From an uncultured Sphingorhabdus sp. (GTDB taxonomy: Bacteria; Pseudomonadota; Alphaproteobacteria; Sphingomonadales; Sphingomonadaceae): a DNA stretch of 64,000 nucleotides. Location of the stretch: contig CALMYW010000460.1 in NCBI GenBank assembly GCA_937873665.1, positions 1-64,000 of the forward strand, in the 5' to 3' direction. Numbering within the stretch: position 1 is the first letter of the stretch; every line of letters starts with the position of its first letter. The position numbers and the translations under genes were made by a program. This document shows, piece by piece, positions 47,119 to 55,329 of the stretch. The notes under the pieces are model-generated. The model saw only the letters and a program-made list of their open reading frames with translations. It did no database searches and was not told where the DNA came from.

Positions 47119-47508
47119 ATGTTGACGATTTCGCAATTGGGCAAGGCGGGTGGCGTAGGTGTTGAAACCATACGCTTTTACCAGCGCAAAAAACTGCTCG
47201 AAGTTCCTGCTGATTTGCGCCGGAGCAAAGGTATCCGGCATTATGGCGACTCGGATGTGCGGCAGTTGCGCTTCATTCGCACCGCGCAACAGGCAGGTTT
47301 CACGCTTTCCGAAATCGCTGAACTGCTGGCGCTCGATAAAGGAAGAGATCGCCGACGGGTGCGTGAAATGGCACGGGCGCGCATAGCTGCGCTGGACGAC
47401 GAAATCGCCCGGTTGCAAAGGGCGCAGAAGTCTTTGTCCAGCCTTGCACAGATCTGTGCGCATGGCGATGACGGGCCATGCCCGATCATCGAGGCTTTTT
47501 CGTCCTAG
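47119..47508 (+). CDS. MerR-family metal-responsive transcriptional regulator
   Basis: The 129-residue product has the N-terminal winged helix (LTISQLGKAGGVGVETIRFY), a long dimerisation helix (residues ~80-112) and a metal-binding loop CAHGDDGPC (Cys113, Cys121). The C-x7-C spacing and following PII match CueR of E. coli rather than MerR, and no Cys is present near residue 78 where MerR and ZntR have one. The gene diverges from the glutaredoxin-MauE operon across the operator. The inducing metal is therefore uncertain; monovalent copper, silver or gold is a fair guess. Confidence 0.88.
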   Translation: MLTISQLGKAGGVGVETIRFYQRKKLLEVPADLRRSKGIRHYGDSDVRQLRFIRTAQQAGFTLSEIAELLALDKGRDRRRVREMARARIAALDDEIARLQRAQKSLSSLAQICAHGDDGPCPIIEAFSS

Positions 47509-47933
47509 TGGGTATCATTCTTCCCGGCATTGGCCGCCATGCCCTTCGACATGCTGGCAAAGGCGGAGACCATCGAATCCACGAAATCCGGATCGCCGGG
47601 AATCGTTTCCTTCGCCGCCTGCTGCATTGCCAGCACCCACTGTGTTGCTACAGCGAAGTTCATGCCCTCCAGCGCGCGGTGGGCGGACATGATGCAGGCA
47701 CCGGGCCGCTTTTCGAACCAGTCGCGCGGCCCACCCATCCAGGCCATCAGGAAATCGGTTAGCGATTCGCGCATCGGGGCAAGGTCCGGCGCGTGCATCG
47801 CGCGCAGCTCGGCGAAATCGGGCTCGCTCTCCATCAGGTCGTAAAAGCGGTTTACCATGCGCGCGATGGGTTCGCGCCCGCCTATGCGGTCAAACGGGAG
47901 TTGTGGTTTGGATTGGGGGTCGGATTCGCTCAT
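47505..47933 (-). CDS. Group II truncated haemoglobin
   Basis: The 142-residue product has the group II pattern: Tyr31 in the B helix (RFYDLM), LRAMH, WMGGPRDWFE, the proximal His85 in MSAHRAL and Trp99 at the G8 position. Such proteins bind oxygen or NO and help against nitrosative or oxidative stress. It converges with the MerR gene, overlapping by 4 bp at the 3' ends. Confidence 0.88.
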   Translation of the reverse strand: MSESDPQSKPQLPFDRIGGREPIARMVNRFYDLMESEPDFAELRAMHAPDLAPMRESLTDFLMAWMGGPRDWFEKRPGACIMSAHRALEGMNFAVATQWVLAMQQAAKETIPGDPDFVDSMVSAFASMSKGMAANAGKNDTH

Positions 47934-47978
47934 GCTCTGATTGCTGCGGCTATTTTACCAGACTGTCCTTGAGCGAAA

Positions 47979-49079
47979 TCAAACGTTGAAGCGGAACAGC
48001 ATGATGTCGCCGTCTTTCACTTCATATTCCTTGCCTTCCGAACGCCACTTGCCCGCTTCCTTGGCCCCGACCTCGCCATTGAACTGGACATAATCGTCAT
48101 AGGCCATGGTTTCGGCGCGAATGAAGCCCTTCTCGAAATCGCTGTGGATCACGCCGGCTGCCTGCGGGGCTTTGGCACCTTTGAACACCGTCCAGGCGCG
48201 CGCTTCCTTGGGGCCAACGGTGAAGAAGGTGATGAGGTGCAGCAGTTCATATCCCGCACGAATCACGCGGGCTAGCCCGGTTTCTTCCAGCCCCAGATCG
48301 GCAAGGAAGACTTCGCGGTCTTCGGCTGGCATGGTCGATATCTCGGCTTCGATCGCGGCGGAAACGACAACCGCCTCGGCACCTTCAGCCTTCGCCTTTT
48401 CAAACACCTTGGCCGAAAGCGCGTTGCCATTTGCAGCCGAGGCTTCCTCGACGTTGCAGACATAGAGAACAGGCTTTGAAGTCAGCAATTGGGCTTGTTG
48501 GAATATGCGCGCTTCTTCGGGATCGTTGGGCGTCAGCAAGCGCGCGGGCTTGCCATCGCGCAACAGGTCGAGCGCGCGACCCAGCACGGCGGCCGCAACC
48601 TTCGCTTCCTTGTCGCCGCCGGTGGCCTTTTTCTGGAAGGCGGGCACGCGCTTTTCGAGGGATTCGAGGTCGGAAAGCATGAGTTCGGTCTCGACCGTTT
48701 CGGCGTCCGAAATCGGATCAATCTTATTGTCGACATGCTGGATGTCGTCATTTTCGAAACAACGCAGCACATGGACGATGGCGTCAACCTCACGGATATT
48801 GGCGAGGAACTGGTTGCCCAGCCCTTCACCCTTGGAGGCACCGCGCACGAGGCCCGCAATGTCGACAAAGCTCAACTGCGTCTCGATAATCTTCTGGCTG
48901 CCGCCAATCTTCGCGATCACATGCAGCCGCGGATCGGGCACGGCGACTGCGCCGACATTGGGCTCGATCGTGCAAAAGGGATAATTCGCCGCCTGCGCCG
49001 CCTGCGTCTCGGTCAGCGCGTTGAACAGGGTGGACTTGCCCACATTGGGCAGCCCGACAATACCGCATTTGAAACCCAT
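47979..49079 (-). CDS. ychF: Redox-regulated ATPase YchF (OLA1 family)
   Basis: YchF is a universally conserved P-loop protein that prefers ATP and binds ribosomes. The 366-residue product starts MGFKCGIVGLPNVGKSTLFN and has the coiled-coil insertion and the C-terminal TGS-like end (FEKGFIRAETMAYDDYVQFN ... YEVKDGDIMLFRFNV). An extended frame to 49154 is not supported. Confidence 0.96.
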   Translation of the reverse strand: MGFKCGIVGLPNVGKSTLFNALTETQAAQAANYPFCTIEPNVGAVAVPDPRLHVIAKIGGSQKIIETQLSFVDIAGLVRGASKGEGLGNQFLANIREVDAIVHVLRCFENDDIQHVDNKIDPISDAETVETELMLSDLESLEKRVPAFQKKATGGDKEAKVAAAVLGRALDLLRDGKPARLLTPNDPEEARIFQQAQLLTSKPVLYVCNVEEASAANGNALSAKVFEKAKAEGAEAVVVSAAIEAEISTMPAEDREVFLADLGLEETGLARVIRAGYELLHLITFFTVGPKEARAWTVFKGAKAPQAAGVIHSDFEKGFIRAETMAYDDYVQFNGEVGAKEAGKWRSEGKEYEVKDGDIMLFRFNV

Positions 49080-49225
49080 AATATCCTCGTTGGGAATGAA
49101 TTGCGCGCGCCTTAGCGGGAGTGGGGGCGAAAGGCCAGCCTTGCCATGGTTCAACTGTTTGTAGCCTGCTGTTCAGGCAAGTGTTGCTAGGTCGGCAACC
49201 ACAAATAATTCATTCGGGTTGCAAG

Positions 49226-49873
49226 ATGACAGCAGGATTCAAATCGAAAATCCTCCTAATTTCTATGCTTGGTATCTTGGCAGCGCCTTCATCTGGTCGA
49301 AGCGGCGTCGAGGCAGACATCCTCGAAGAGGTCAACTTCCTTCGCAGCAATCCAAGCGCCTTTGCGCTTGAACTGGATGATTTGAGAGGGCGCTTCGATG
49401 GCAATATCCTTTTGGGAGAGGGAGATGGCCCCGACTTCACAACCCATGAAGGTCCGCGTGCGGTTTCCGAAGCAGCGCGCGAGTTACGCCGCAGGCGCGC
49501 GGTTAATACCTTGATGCCCAGCGACTTATTGGCCCGCGCCGCCGCCGATCATGTGCGTGCGCAGGGGGCCAGCGGTCAGACTGGGCACTATTCCAATGGC
49601 AAGGGACCCGGACAGCGTGTCAAGGCCCGCGGTGGCAATGTATATGTCGGCGAGGTAATCGTTTACAATTACACCAGCGCGCAAAATGCTGTCCAGCAAC
49701 TGGTGATTGATGATGGCGTGCCCGATCGCGGGCATCGCAAACAGCTGTTTTTGGCGGAGTATCGTTATGCTGGCGTCGCTTGCGGCAGCCATCGGCAATG
49801 GCGCAACATGTGCGTCATCGTCCTCGCCCAAACCCGCGATGGAGCGCCGATCATGCCACCCAGAGGGAAATGA
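49226..49873 (+). CDS. Exported CAP-domain (SCP/PR1) protein
   Basis: The 215-residue product has a signal-like N-terminus (FKSKILLISMLGILAAPSSG) and a CAP fold: EVNFLRSNPSAFALEL, LARAAADHVRAQGASGQTGH, YVGEVIVYNYTSAQNAVQQL and DRGHRKQLFLAEYRYAGVAC. Bacterial CAP proteins are secreted and of varied or unknown function. ATG 49226 is preferred over the upstream in-frame ATG at 49121. Confidence 0.85.
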   Translation: MTAGFKSKILLISMLGILAAPSSGRSGVEADILEEVNFLRSNPSAFALELDDLRGRFDGNILLGEGDGPDFTTHEGPRAVSEAARELRRRRAVNTLMPSDLLARAAADHVRAQGASGQTGHYSNGKGPGQRVKARGGNVYVGEVIVYNYTSAQNAVQQLVIDDGVPDRGHRKQLFLAEYRYAGVACGSHRQWRNMCVIVLAQTRDGAPIMPPRGK

Positions 49874-49878
49874 TCGGG

Positions 49879-50859
49879 TTAGTCATGCACCGCCTTCACC
49901 CAAGGTCCGAAGGGCGAATTGCCCAGCATCGCTAGTTGCGTCTCTGCCGACACCTTGTTGATCGCTTCCTGCGGTTTCATGCCTGGGTGCACCGCGCGGC
50001 GCAGCGGGCGGGTGCCGGCTGGCATGGCGGCGATTTCGGCGATGGCGCGGGGCACGTCCATCGGATCGGCGCTACGGCGGGTGCCGTCTTCCTTGCCCAT
50101 GCTGTTGACCAGTGCCAGATAGGCAGCAGCCTGATCTTCGGTCAGCCTTGATTTGAGTTCGCTCGCCAATTGATTGCGGTTCACCCAAACCTTGGTCGGA
50201 TAGCCGCCCGGCTGGATAACGCAGACCTCGACATTGTGCGGCACCAGTTCATAGGCCATCGCCTCGCTCATCGCCTCCAGCGCGAACTTGGTCGGCGAAT
50301 AATGACCGGCAGATGGCACGATCACACGCCCAAGCTGAGAGGAAATGTTGAAGATCAACCCGCGCTTCGCCTTGCGCATCCCGGGCAACACCGCGCGCGC
50401 CATGCGGTGCGGGCCGTAAACATTGGTGTCGAAAATGAGCTTGGTGGCCGCCATATCCTGCAGCTCGATTGGCCCGGCATAACCGACACCAGCATTGTTG
50501 ATGAGGATATCGAGAGGCCCGCCGGCAATCTTCTCAGCTTCGGCAACGCCCTTTGCGACCTGTTCGTCAGAGGTGACGTCGATCTCTATGATATGGATGT
50601 CGAGCTTTTCCTTGGTCGCCTCGGCCTTGAGTTCGTCCGCCTCCTTGCGTGGCAATCCTCGCATCGAGGCGATTACCTTTGCGCCAAGGCGGGCATAATG
50701 CAGGGCGCCTAGATACCCAAAGCCAGAAGAAGCACCGGTGATCAGCACCGATTTGCCCGCGAGCGGTTTGTCAGCGGCTGATGCGGCGGAGGGAATCGCT
50801 GCAGCGGCTCCTACGGCCAATGCTGTTTTGATTACAGCGCGGCGTTCAATATCGGTCAT
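49879..50859 (-). CDS. Short-chain dehydrogenase/reductase with twin-Arg-like leader
   Basis: The 326-residue product begins MTDIERRAVIKTALAVGAAA, a twin-arginine-like export signal ending ASAAD, then the SDR fold: LITGASSGFGYLG (39-51), NNAG (121-124), Ser173/174 and Tyr187-x3-Lys191. Exported SDRs are uncommon, and a cofactor-bound Tat export route is plausible. The substrate is unknown. It converges with the CAP-domain gene. Confidence 0.88.
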   Translation of the reverse strand: MTDIERRAVIKTALAVGAAAAIPSAASAADKPLAGKSVLITGASSGFGYLGALHYARLGAKVIASMRGLPRKEADELKAEATKEKLDIHIIEIDVTSDEQVAKGVAEAEKIAGGPLDILINNAGVGYAGPIELQDMAATKLIFDTNVYGPHRMARAVLPGMRKAKRGLIFNISSQLGRVIVPSAGHYSPTKFALEAMSEAMAYELVPHNVEVCVIQPGGYPTKVWVNRNQLASELKSRLTEDQAAAYLALVNSMGKEDGTRRSADPMDVPRAIAEIAAMPAGTRPLRRAVHPGMKPQEAINKVSAETQLAMLGNSPFGPWVKAVHD

Positions 50860-50893
50860 CCTGGCTCTCCTTAATTCGCCAAGATAACTGGCT

Positions 50894-51397
50894 TTACGCC
50901 GATTGCGAGTCCAGCCAGCGTTTCAGCTGTATCGGGTCGCCAAAGCGGATGATCTTATCTTCATGGCCTTTCAGTCGTCGCTCAAGCCGAATTTTGGGGC
51001 CGCTGTTCCACTGCAAAAGGTAAAACAGGAAGCCCAGATCAAAACGCTCCGGACAGCCTTCGGTCATGTCGGGTCGCGCGCGTCCGCGAAACGTCCATAT
51101 TCGCCGCAGCAGTCGCGTCACACACAGCCGGATCGGATAATCGAGATAGATGACCGTGTCGGCCCGCTCCAGCCTCTCCGCCAGCGTGCCGCCATAGGTG
51201 CCGTCGATCAGCCAGCGATCCGTTGTTGTTATCGCGGCGAGCTTTTCGAGGATTTCATCCTTACGGCTTTCCACCCAGCCGGGTTTCCAGTTCAGCTGGT
51301 CCATATGGAAGACTGGCAGGCCCAATATCGGGCCCAGTTCAGCAGCCAGTGTCGATTTCCCCGCCCCGCACGGCCCGACGATCAGGACGCGCTGCAC
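50894..51397 (-). CDS. P-loop nucleotide kinase-like protein (topology-modulation/FlaR type)
   Basis: The 167-residue product has a Walker A GPCGAGKST (8-16), a DGTYGGTLAERLERADTVIY segment and an Arg-rich CVTRLLRRIWTFRGRARPDM region, like small adenylate-kinase-related proteins annotated as topology modulators. The real substrate is unknown. It ends the short minus-strand run rplY, pth, DUF1330, this gene, starting 3 bp after the DUF1330 stop. Confidence 0.83.
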   Translation of the reverse strand: MQRVLIVGPCGAGKSTLAAELGPILGLPVFHMDQLNWKPGWVESRKDEILEKLAAITTTDRWLIDGTYGGTLAERLERADTVIYLDYPIRLCVTRLLRRIWTFRGRARPDMTEGCPERFDLGFLFYLLQWNSGPKIRLERRLKGHEDKIIRFGDPIQLKRWLDSQSA

Positions 51398-51400
51398 GGG

Positions 51401-51859
51401 TCAGTCTTGCTGCACAGCGCCGGTCGTTTCAACCAGCGGAAGCAGTCTTGAATCGCGCAAGGCGGCCGTGCGGTGGCCGATGCCTCTCAGATAGTCCTCA
51501 TGGCTGTTCCAGCCGAGGAACGCGGCGACGCTTTCCTGCTCGATCAGCATGGCCATATCCCAAGCTTCGCCTTCCGGGCCGATCAGCCAGCTGCCGCCTT
51601 TGCCGAGGAAACGGATGGCGCCACCACTGGCCGTCAAAAATGGTGTCGTATGGTCAATATATCGCTGGAAAGCCTCCGCGCCACTGATTGGTGCGTCGGG
51701 CGCAAGTTCGGGCGAAGCGCTGTAATCAGCCAATGCGCGAAAGCGCAGCAGGTTCAGCATGACCACTGGCCCTTGAATGTTGCGCATAAAGAATGCGCGA
51801 CCTGCCGCATCGGTGACTTCCAGGTAAGAATCGGTGCCCATTTCAATCTCAATCTTCAT
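51401..51859 (-). CDS. DUF1330-like protein (ferredoxin-like fold)
   Basis: The product (152 residues from ATG 51859) has SYLEVTDAAGRAFFMRNIQG and PVVMLNLLRFRALADYS, followed by a GAEAFQRYIDHTTPF stretch, resembling the DUF1330/NIPSNAP-like small alpha/beta family. Function is unknown. Starts at 51874, 51859 and 51841 are all in frame; the first two overlap the end of pth. None has a clear ribosome-binding site. Confidence 0.78.
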   Translation of the reverse strand: MKIEIEMGTDSYLEVTDAAGRAFFMRNIQGPVVMLNLLRFRALADYSASPELAPDAPISGAEAFQRYIDHTTPFLTASGGAIRFLGKGGSWLIGPEGEAWDMAMLIEQESVAAFLGWNSHEDYLRGIGHRTAALRDSRLLPLVETTGAVQQD

Positions 51860-52421
51860 GAAGACGAAGGGCAACCTCGCTCATGAAACGCGCATCGTCA
51901 CCCTTTGCCAGCCAATCGGCCTCTGCTGATATTGCACCGAGCATATCGGCAAGTGGATCGATTTCGCTTTTGGAAAATGGTCCCAGTACATATCCGGTAA
52001 CGCGGTCTTTATGCCCCGGATGGCCGATGCCCAATCGTATGCGCCGGAAATCTGCGCCGATATGGTCGATGGTCGAACGGATGCCATTATGTCCGGCGGC
52101 GCCACCGCCGCGCTTCACCTTGATTTTAAAGGGCGCGAGGTCGAGTTCATCGTAAAAGACGGTGACGTCTTCAGGCGTCAATTTGTAGAAATCCATTGCG
52201 GCACGGATGCTGCGGCCGCTTTCGTTCATAAAGGTCGCAGGTTTGAGAAGGATGATCTTGTCGCCGCCGATGCGGACTTCCTGCATCCATCCCTGAAATT
52301 TCTTGGCGGGCGCCGGAGCTTCATACCGATCGGCAAGCGCGTCCACCGCCATAAAGCCGACATTGTGCCGGTGCATCGCATATTGCGGTCCCGGATTGCC
52401 AAGGCCTGCCCAGATTTGCAC
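51849..52421 (-). CDS. pth: Peptidyl-tRNA hydrolase
   Basis: Pth frees tRNA from dropped-off peptidyl-tRNA. The 190-residue product from GTG 52421 reads MQIWAGLGNPGPQYAMHRHN, with catalytic His19, and has the PATFMNESGRSI and GGGAAGHNGIRSTIDHIGAD motifs. GGAGGG lies 9 bp upstream of the GTG, making this start much better than the ATG at 52457. It lies downstream of rplY, a common pairing. Confidence 0.95.
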   Translation of the reverse strand: MQIWAGLGNPGPQYAMHRHNVGFMAVDALADRYEAPAPAKKFQGWMQEVRIGGDKIILLKPATFMNESGRSIRAAMDFYKLTPEDVTVFYDELDLAPFKIKVKRGGGAAGHNGIRSTIDHIGADFRRIRLGIGHPGHKDRVTGYVLGPFSKSEIDPLADMLGAISAEADWLAKGDDARFMSEVALRLHED

Positions 52422-52443
52422 GAAATTGCGCCCTCCAAAAACA

Positions 52444-52533
52444 CGTCGCCCCCGCAAAGGCGGGGGCCGCTGGAGGTTTATTCAGCCAAGAAGGCCTAAA
52501 CCGGTTGCGGTCCCTGCCTGCGCAGGGACGACG
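52444..52533. repeat. Dispersed double-hairpin repeat (copy 4) between rplY and pth
   Basis: CGTCGCCCCCGC / GCGGGGGCCGCTGG (52444-52473) and GCGGTCCCTGC / GCAGGGACGACG (52507-52533) face each other with an AT-richer centre. It lies just upstream of the pth ribosome-binding site and fills nearly all of the rplY-pth gap. Confidence 0.85.
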
Positions 52534-52540
52534 TTTTATC

Positions 52541-53155
52541 TCAAGCTTCGCCTTCAGACTTGGTCGTGTCGCCTTCAGCGGACTTCATGCCCGAAGGTGC
52601 AACGACGGTCGCGATGGTGAAGTCGCGGTCGGTGATCGCGCTCTTCGAACCTTCGGGCAGCTTCACATGGCTGATGTGGATCGAATCGCCCACGTCGAAA
52701 CCGGTCACGTCGATGACAATTTCGTCGGGGATCAGGTTGGCGTCGCAGATCAGTTCGAGTTCGTGACGAACGATGTTGAGCACGCCACCGCGCTTCAGGC
52801 CCGGCGAAGCTTCTTCGTTGGCGAAGACGACGGGGACTTCAACATGGACCGTTGCGTCCTTTGACAGGCGCATGAAGTCGACATGGATCGGGCGGTCGCT
52901 GACCGGATGGAATGCCACATCCTTGGGTAGGGTACGCTCGGTCTTGCCATTGACGGTGACTTCAACAATCGAGTTGCTGAAATGGCCGGTCATCAGCGCC
53001 TTGACGAGGGCTTTTTCCTCGACATGGATGGCTTCCGGAGCCTTGTTGTCGCCGTAAATTACGGCAGGTACACGGCCTTCGCGACGCAATGCACGGGAGG
53101 CTCCCTTGCCAGCCCGTTCGCGCGGCTCGGCCGACAGAGTCAGCTGATCGCTCAT
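52541..53155 (-). CDS. rplY: 50S ribosomal protein L25/general stress protein Ctc
   Basis: L25 binds 5S rRNA. The 204-residue product is the long Ctc form: N-terminal L25 domain ([20 protein letters not shown]) and C-terminal beta domain ([34 protein letters not shown]). A Ser/Glu-rich tail ends it. It is followed by pth on the same strand. Confidence 0.95.
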   Translation of the reverse strand: MSDQLTLSAEPRERAGKGASRALRREGRVPAVIYGDNKAPEAIHVEEKALVKALMTGHFSNSIVEVTVNGKTERTLPKDVAFHPVSDRPIHVDFMRLSKDATVHVEVPVVFANEEASPGLKRGGVLNIVRHELELICDANLIPDEIVIDVTGFDVGDSIHISHVKLPEGSKSAITDRDFTIATVVAPSGMKSAEGDTTKSEGEA

Positions 53156-53263
53156 AATAAATCTCCAATAAGTTCAATTCTTGCCGCCACGCCTCCAGGG
53201 ATGACCATCACGGCAAGCGGGCGCCAATAGGCGGAAAGCCGCATAAATGCAAGCGTTGCTTGC

Positions 53264-53289
53264 TAACCCTCCCCGCGCGGGGAGGGTAG
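53264..53289. repeat. Short perfect palindrome CCCTCCCCGC type
   Basis: CCCTCCCCGC (53267-53276) and GCGGGGAGGG (53277-53286) are perfect reverse complements with no loop. It lies just downstream of the TraB-family gene (minus strand, ending at 53295) and belongs with the elements at 9627 and 44502. Confidence 0.75.
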
Positions 53290-53294
53290 CACTT

Positions 53295-54221
53295 TTAATA
53301 TTCTACGCGTTGGGCCTGTACGCCATAGGCCGTCAGCAGATGCGGCACGCTGGTGGAGCCTGAAAGATGGCCTGCACCCACCGCCATGAAGGTGGTGCCT
53401 GGCTTTTCAAGTTGCTTGCTGATCCACGCTGCCCAATTGGCGTTGCGGTTGGTCAATAACGCAGCATGCAGTTTTGGATCGGAAAGTCCCTCATTCATCA
53501 CCTGAGCGAGGCCTTCGGGATCGGGTTTCGCCCAAAGCGCGACCATATTGTCCATGCTGGCTGTCATGTCATCAACGCTTTTGGCTGATTCGACGAGGAA
53601 ACGGACTTGCGTTTCCTGTGACAGCGTATCGAATATCGCCAGTTGTGATTCCATCGTTTCTACACCCGCGATCGGCTTTCCAGAGGCCTTGGCTGCAGCG
53701 GTCAGTTGGGTTTCGACACCGCTGTTCACATCATAGCCACCCTTTTGCAGGCCCATGATCTGCATCGTTACCGCAGCTGCCCAGGGGTCGAGAGGTTCGA
53801 ATGCCGCGACTGGTAGACCAACCTTTTCCATCGCCTTGGCGTAAATGGCTTTCTCGTCTTCCATCATCTTGGAAGTTAACGGCTTCCCGCTGGTGTCGAG
53901 GCCATATTTGGCGAACAATTGCTGCGCGGTGGCGGCATCCGGCTCGACCATTTCAAGCACCAGCCGGTCCGATTTGTCGAACGCGGATTTCACCGCCTCG
54001 TCGAACCAGGCCATTCCCGGCTTCAGGATATGGACAGTACCGAAAAGATAGACCGTCGTGTCGGCATCTTTCACCACCCAAAGTGCCGGATCGACATCGA
54101 CTGTCTCGACCTCAGCCGCCGGGGCCTGCTGCGCGAGGGCTGGCGTTGCCATTGGCGTACCAAAGGCGGAGAGCGCGAGCGCGACCGTGGTGAGGGCACA
54201 ATTCAGGAGAAGGTTTTTCAT
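53295..54221 (-). CDS. TraB/GumN family protein, exported
   Basis: The 308-residue product has a signal peptide ending TPALAQ, the GTVH motif (61-64) in VYLFGTVHILKPGMAWFDEA and a C-terminal MAVGAGHLSG, the paired motifs of the TraB/GumN superfamily, some members of which are peptidases. Its role is unknown. ATG 54221 gives a proper signal peptide; a frame to 54380 is rejected. Confidence 0.87.
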   Translation of the reverse strand: MKNLLLNCALTTVALALSAFGTPMATPALAQQAPAAEVETVDVDPALWVVKDADTTVYLFGTVHILKPGMAWFDEAVKSAFDKSDRLVLEMVEPDAATAQQLFAKYGLDTSGKPLTSKMMEDEKAIYAKAMEKVGLPVAAFEPLDPWAAAVTMQIMGLQKGGYDVNSGVETQLTAAAKASGKPIAGVETMESQLAIFDTLSQETQVRFLVESAKSVDDMTASMDNMVALWAKPDPEGLAQVMNEGLSDPKLHAALLTNRNANWAAWISKQLEKPGTTFMAVGAGHLSGSTSVPHLLTAYGVQAQRVEY

Positions 54222-54268
54222 CGTTCGTTCCTTGGGTTGAAAGCGTCTGGGATTGGATGCAGCAGGGT

Positions 54269-54934
54269 TCACCGGTATTTTTTCCAGTACCAGACTGCGG
54301 TCCAGATGATTGCGAAGGTGCTGAAAATTGCGATTCCATTTGGCTCTGGAAGTAAACCGCCACGCCACAGGAACCACCATGTCGGTGCACCGATAAGGTA
54401 AGCATAGGCCGCATAATGGCCTCCGTCACGATAGGCTTCGGCTTCCTGTTCGTCGATGGCGCGGGTGTGCCAGAACCAGGCAATGACAGGCATGATGATG
54501 GCCCAAAAGACTGCAAGCAGTACTGCGATGGCCAGTGGCAAAGGGCCATCCTTGAAAATCGTCATCGGATCGGATGGCATGATGCCGTCTACGGCCACCA
54601 GCAGCGCGCCGATAAGGGCGCCCAATACAGCACAACCCACCATGATGTTGCGGTTCAATCTTTCCCGACTGGTCAACGCACCACCGCCGATACGGATGCG
54701 GCGCGCCAGATTCCATTGCGTGTAGATCAACGCCCCGATAATCGCGACGAGCACGCCGATGATAGCGATCGCCTTCGCCGAAAGCGCTTCGCCGTCTTCA
54801 GTCGCCGCTGCAATCACGCCGACGATCGCGCCTGCGGTAAACACGGTGGCCAAACCGGCAACTGCAATCCACGCGAGCGATTTGCCGACATTGCCTTCAG
54901 CTTCGGTCTCATCGAGTTGGGGCAGGTCAGTCAT
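54269..54934 (-). CDS. Membrane protein paired with an XRE regulator
   Basis: The 221-residue product starts MTDLPQLDETEAEGNVGKSL and has about five hydrophobic segments (AWIAVAGLATVFTAGAIVGV, AIAIIGVLVAIIGALIY, IMVGCAVLGALIGALLVAV, LAIAVLLAVFWAIIMPVIAW, IAIFSTFAIIWTAVWYW). It overlaps the XRE gene by 8 bp. Such pairs, a short XRE protein plus a membrane protein, are widespread and of unknown function. Confidence 0.82.
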   Translation of the reverse strand: MTDLPQLDETEAEGNVGKSLAWIAVAGLATVFTAGAIVGVIAAATEDGEALSAKAIAIIGVLVAIIGALIYTQWNLARRIRIGGGALTSRERLNRNIMVGCAVLGALIGALLVAVDGIMPSDPMTIFKDGPLPLAIAVLLAVFWAIIMPVIAWFWHTRAIDEQEAEAYRDGGHYAAYAYLIGAPTWWFLWRGGLLPEPNGIAIFSTFAIIWTAVWYWKKYR

Positions 54935-55139
54935 TTTTGTCTCCATCGAAACCATCGTCGAAAATCTCCTCAATCCGCATTTCGAACAGCCGGGCGATCT
55001 TGAAAGCGAGCGGGAGCGAGGGATCATATTTCCCCGTCTCGATCGCATTCACCGCCTGCCGCGAAACATCGAGCCTTTCGCCAAGCTCGGCCTGGCTCCA
55101 TTGGCGCTCTGCGCGCAGCACTCTCAGCCTGTTTTTCAT
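54927..55139 (-). CDS. Small XRE-family DNA-binding regulator
   Basis: The 70-residue product is almost entirely a Cro/C1-type helix-turn-helix: RVLRAERQWSQAELGERLDV followed by SRQAVNAIETGKYDPSLPLA, and FEMRIEEIFDDGFDG. It belongs to the short YgzD/YozG-like type. Its gene overlaps the membrane-protein gene, so the two are made together. An inverted repeat lies upstream. Confidence 0.9.
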   Translation of the reverse strand: MKNRLRVLRAERQWSQAELGERLDVSRQAVNAIETGKYDPSLPLAFKIARLFEMRIEEIFDDGFDGDKND

Positions 55140-55159
55140 GTCAGCTCTTATTGTCCATG

Positions 55160-55198
55160 TGTCAGCTTACCCTGACTATATGTACTGATTCGCTGACA
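55160..55198 (-). promoter_or_regulatory. Inverted repeat operator candidate upstream of the XRE gene
   Basis: TGTCAGC (55160-55166) and GCTGACA (55192-55198) are perfect inverted arms 32 bp apart centre to centre, about three helical turns. On the minus strand a TTGACA -35 lies close by (upstream of the right arm) with a CATATA/TATAGT -10 region between the arms. This is a plausible autoregulatory site. Confidence 0.5.
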
Positions 55199-55329
55199 AT
55201 GTCAACAACCCCTTACACATTGCCATCAACACCTTACAAAGACAGGAATTCTACGGCTTTGCGCATGCCATTTGCTGCGCTGCGGCACAGATGCTTGATT
55301 TAGGGGCCTCCTTCCGCCAAGGGGCGACC

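Noticed and set aside
44608..47508. A classical mercury resistance (mer) operon
   Set aside because: merA, merT and merP are absent and the regulator lacks the third metal cysteine of MerR, although the operator looks mer-like.
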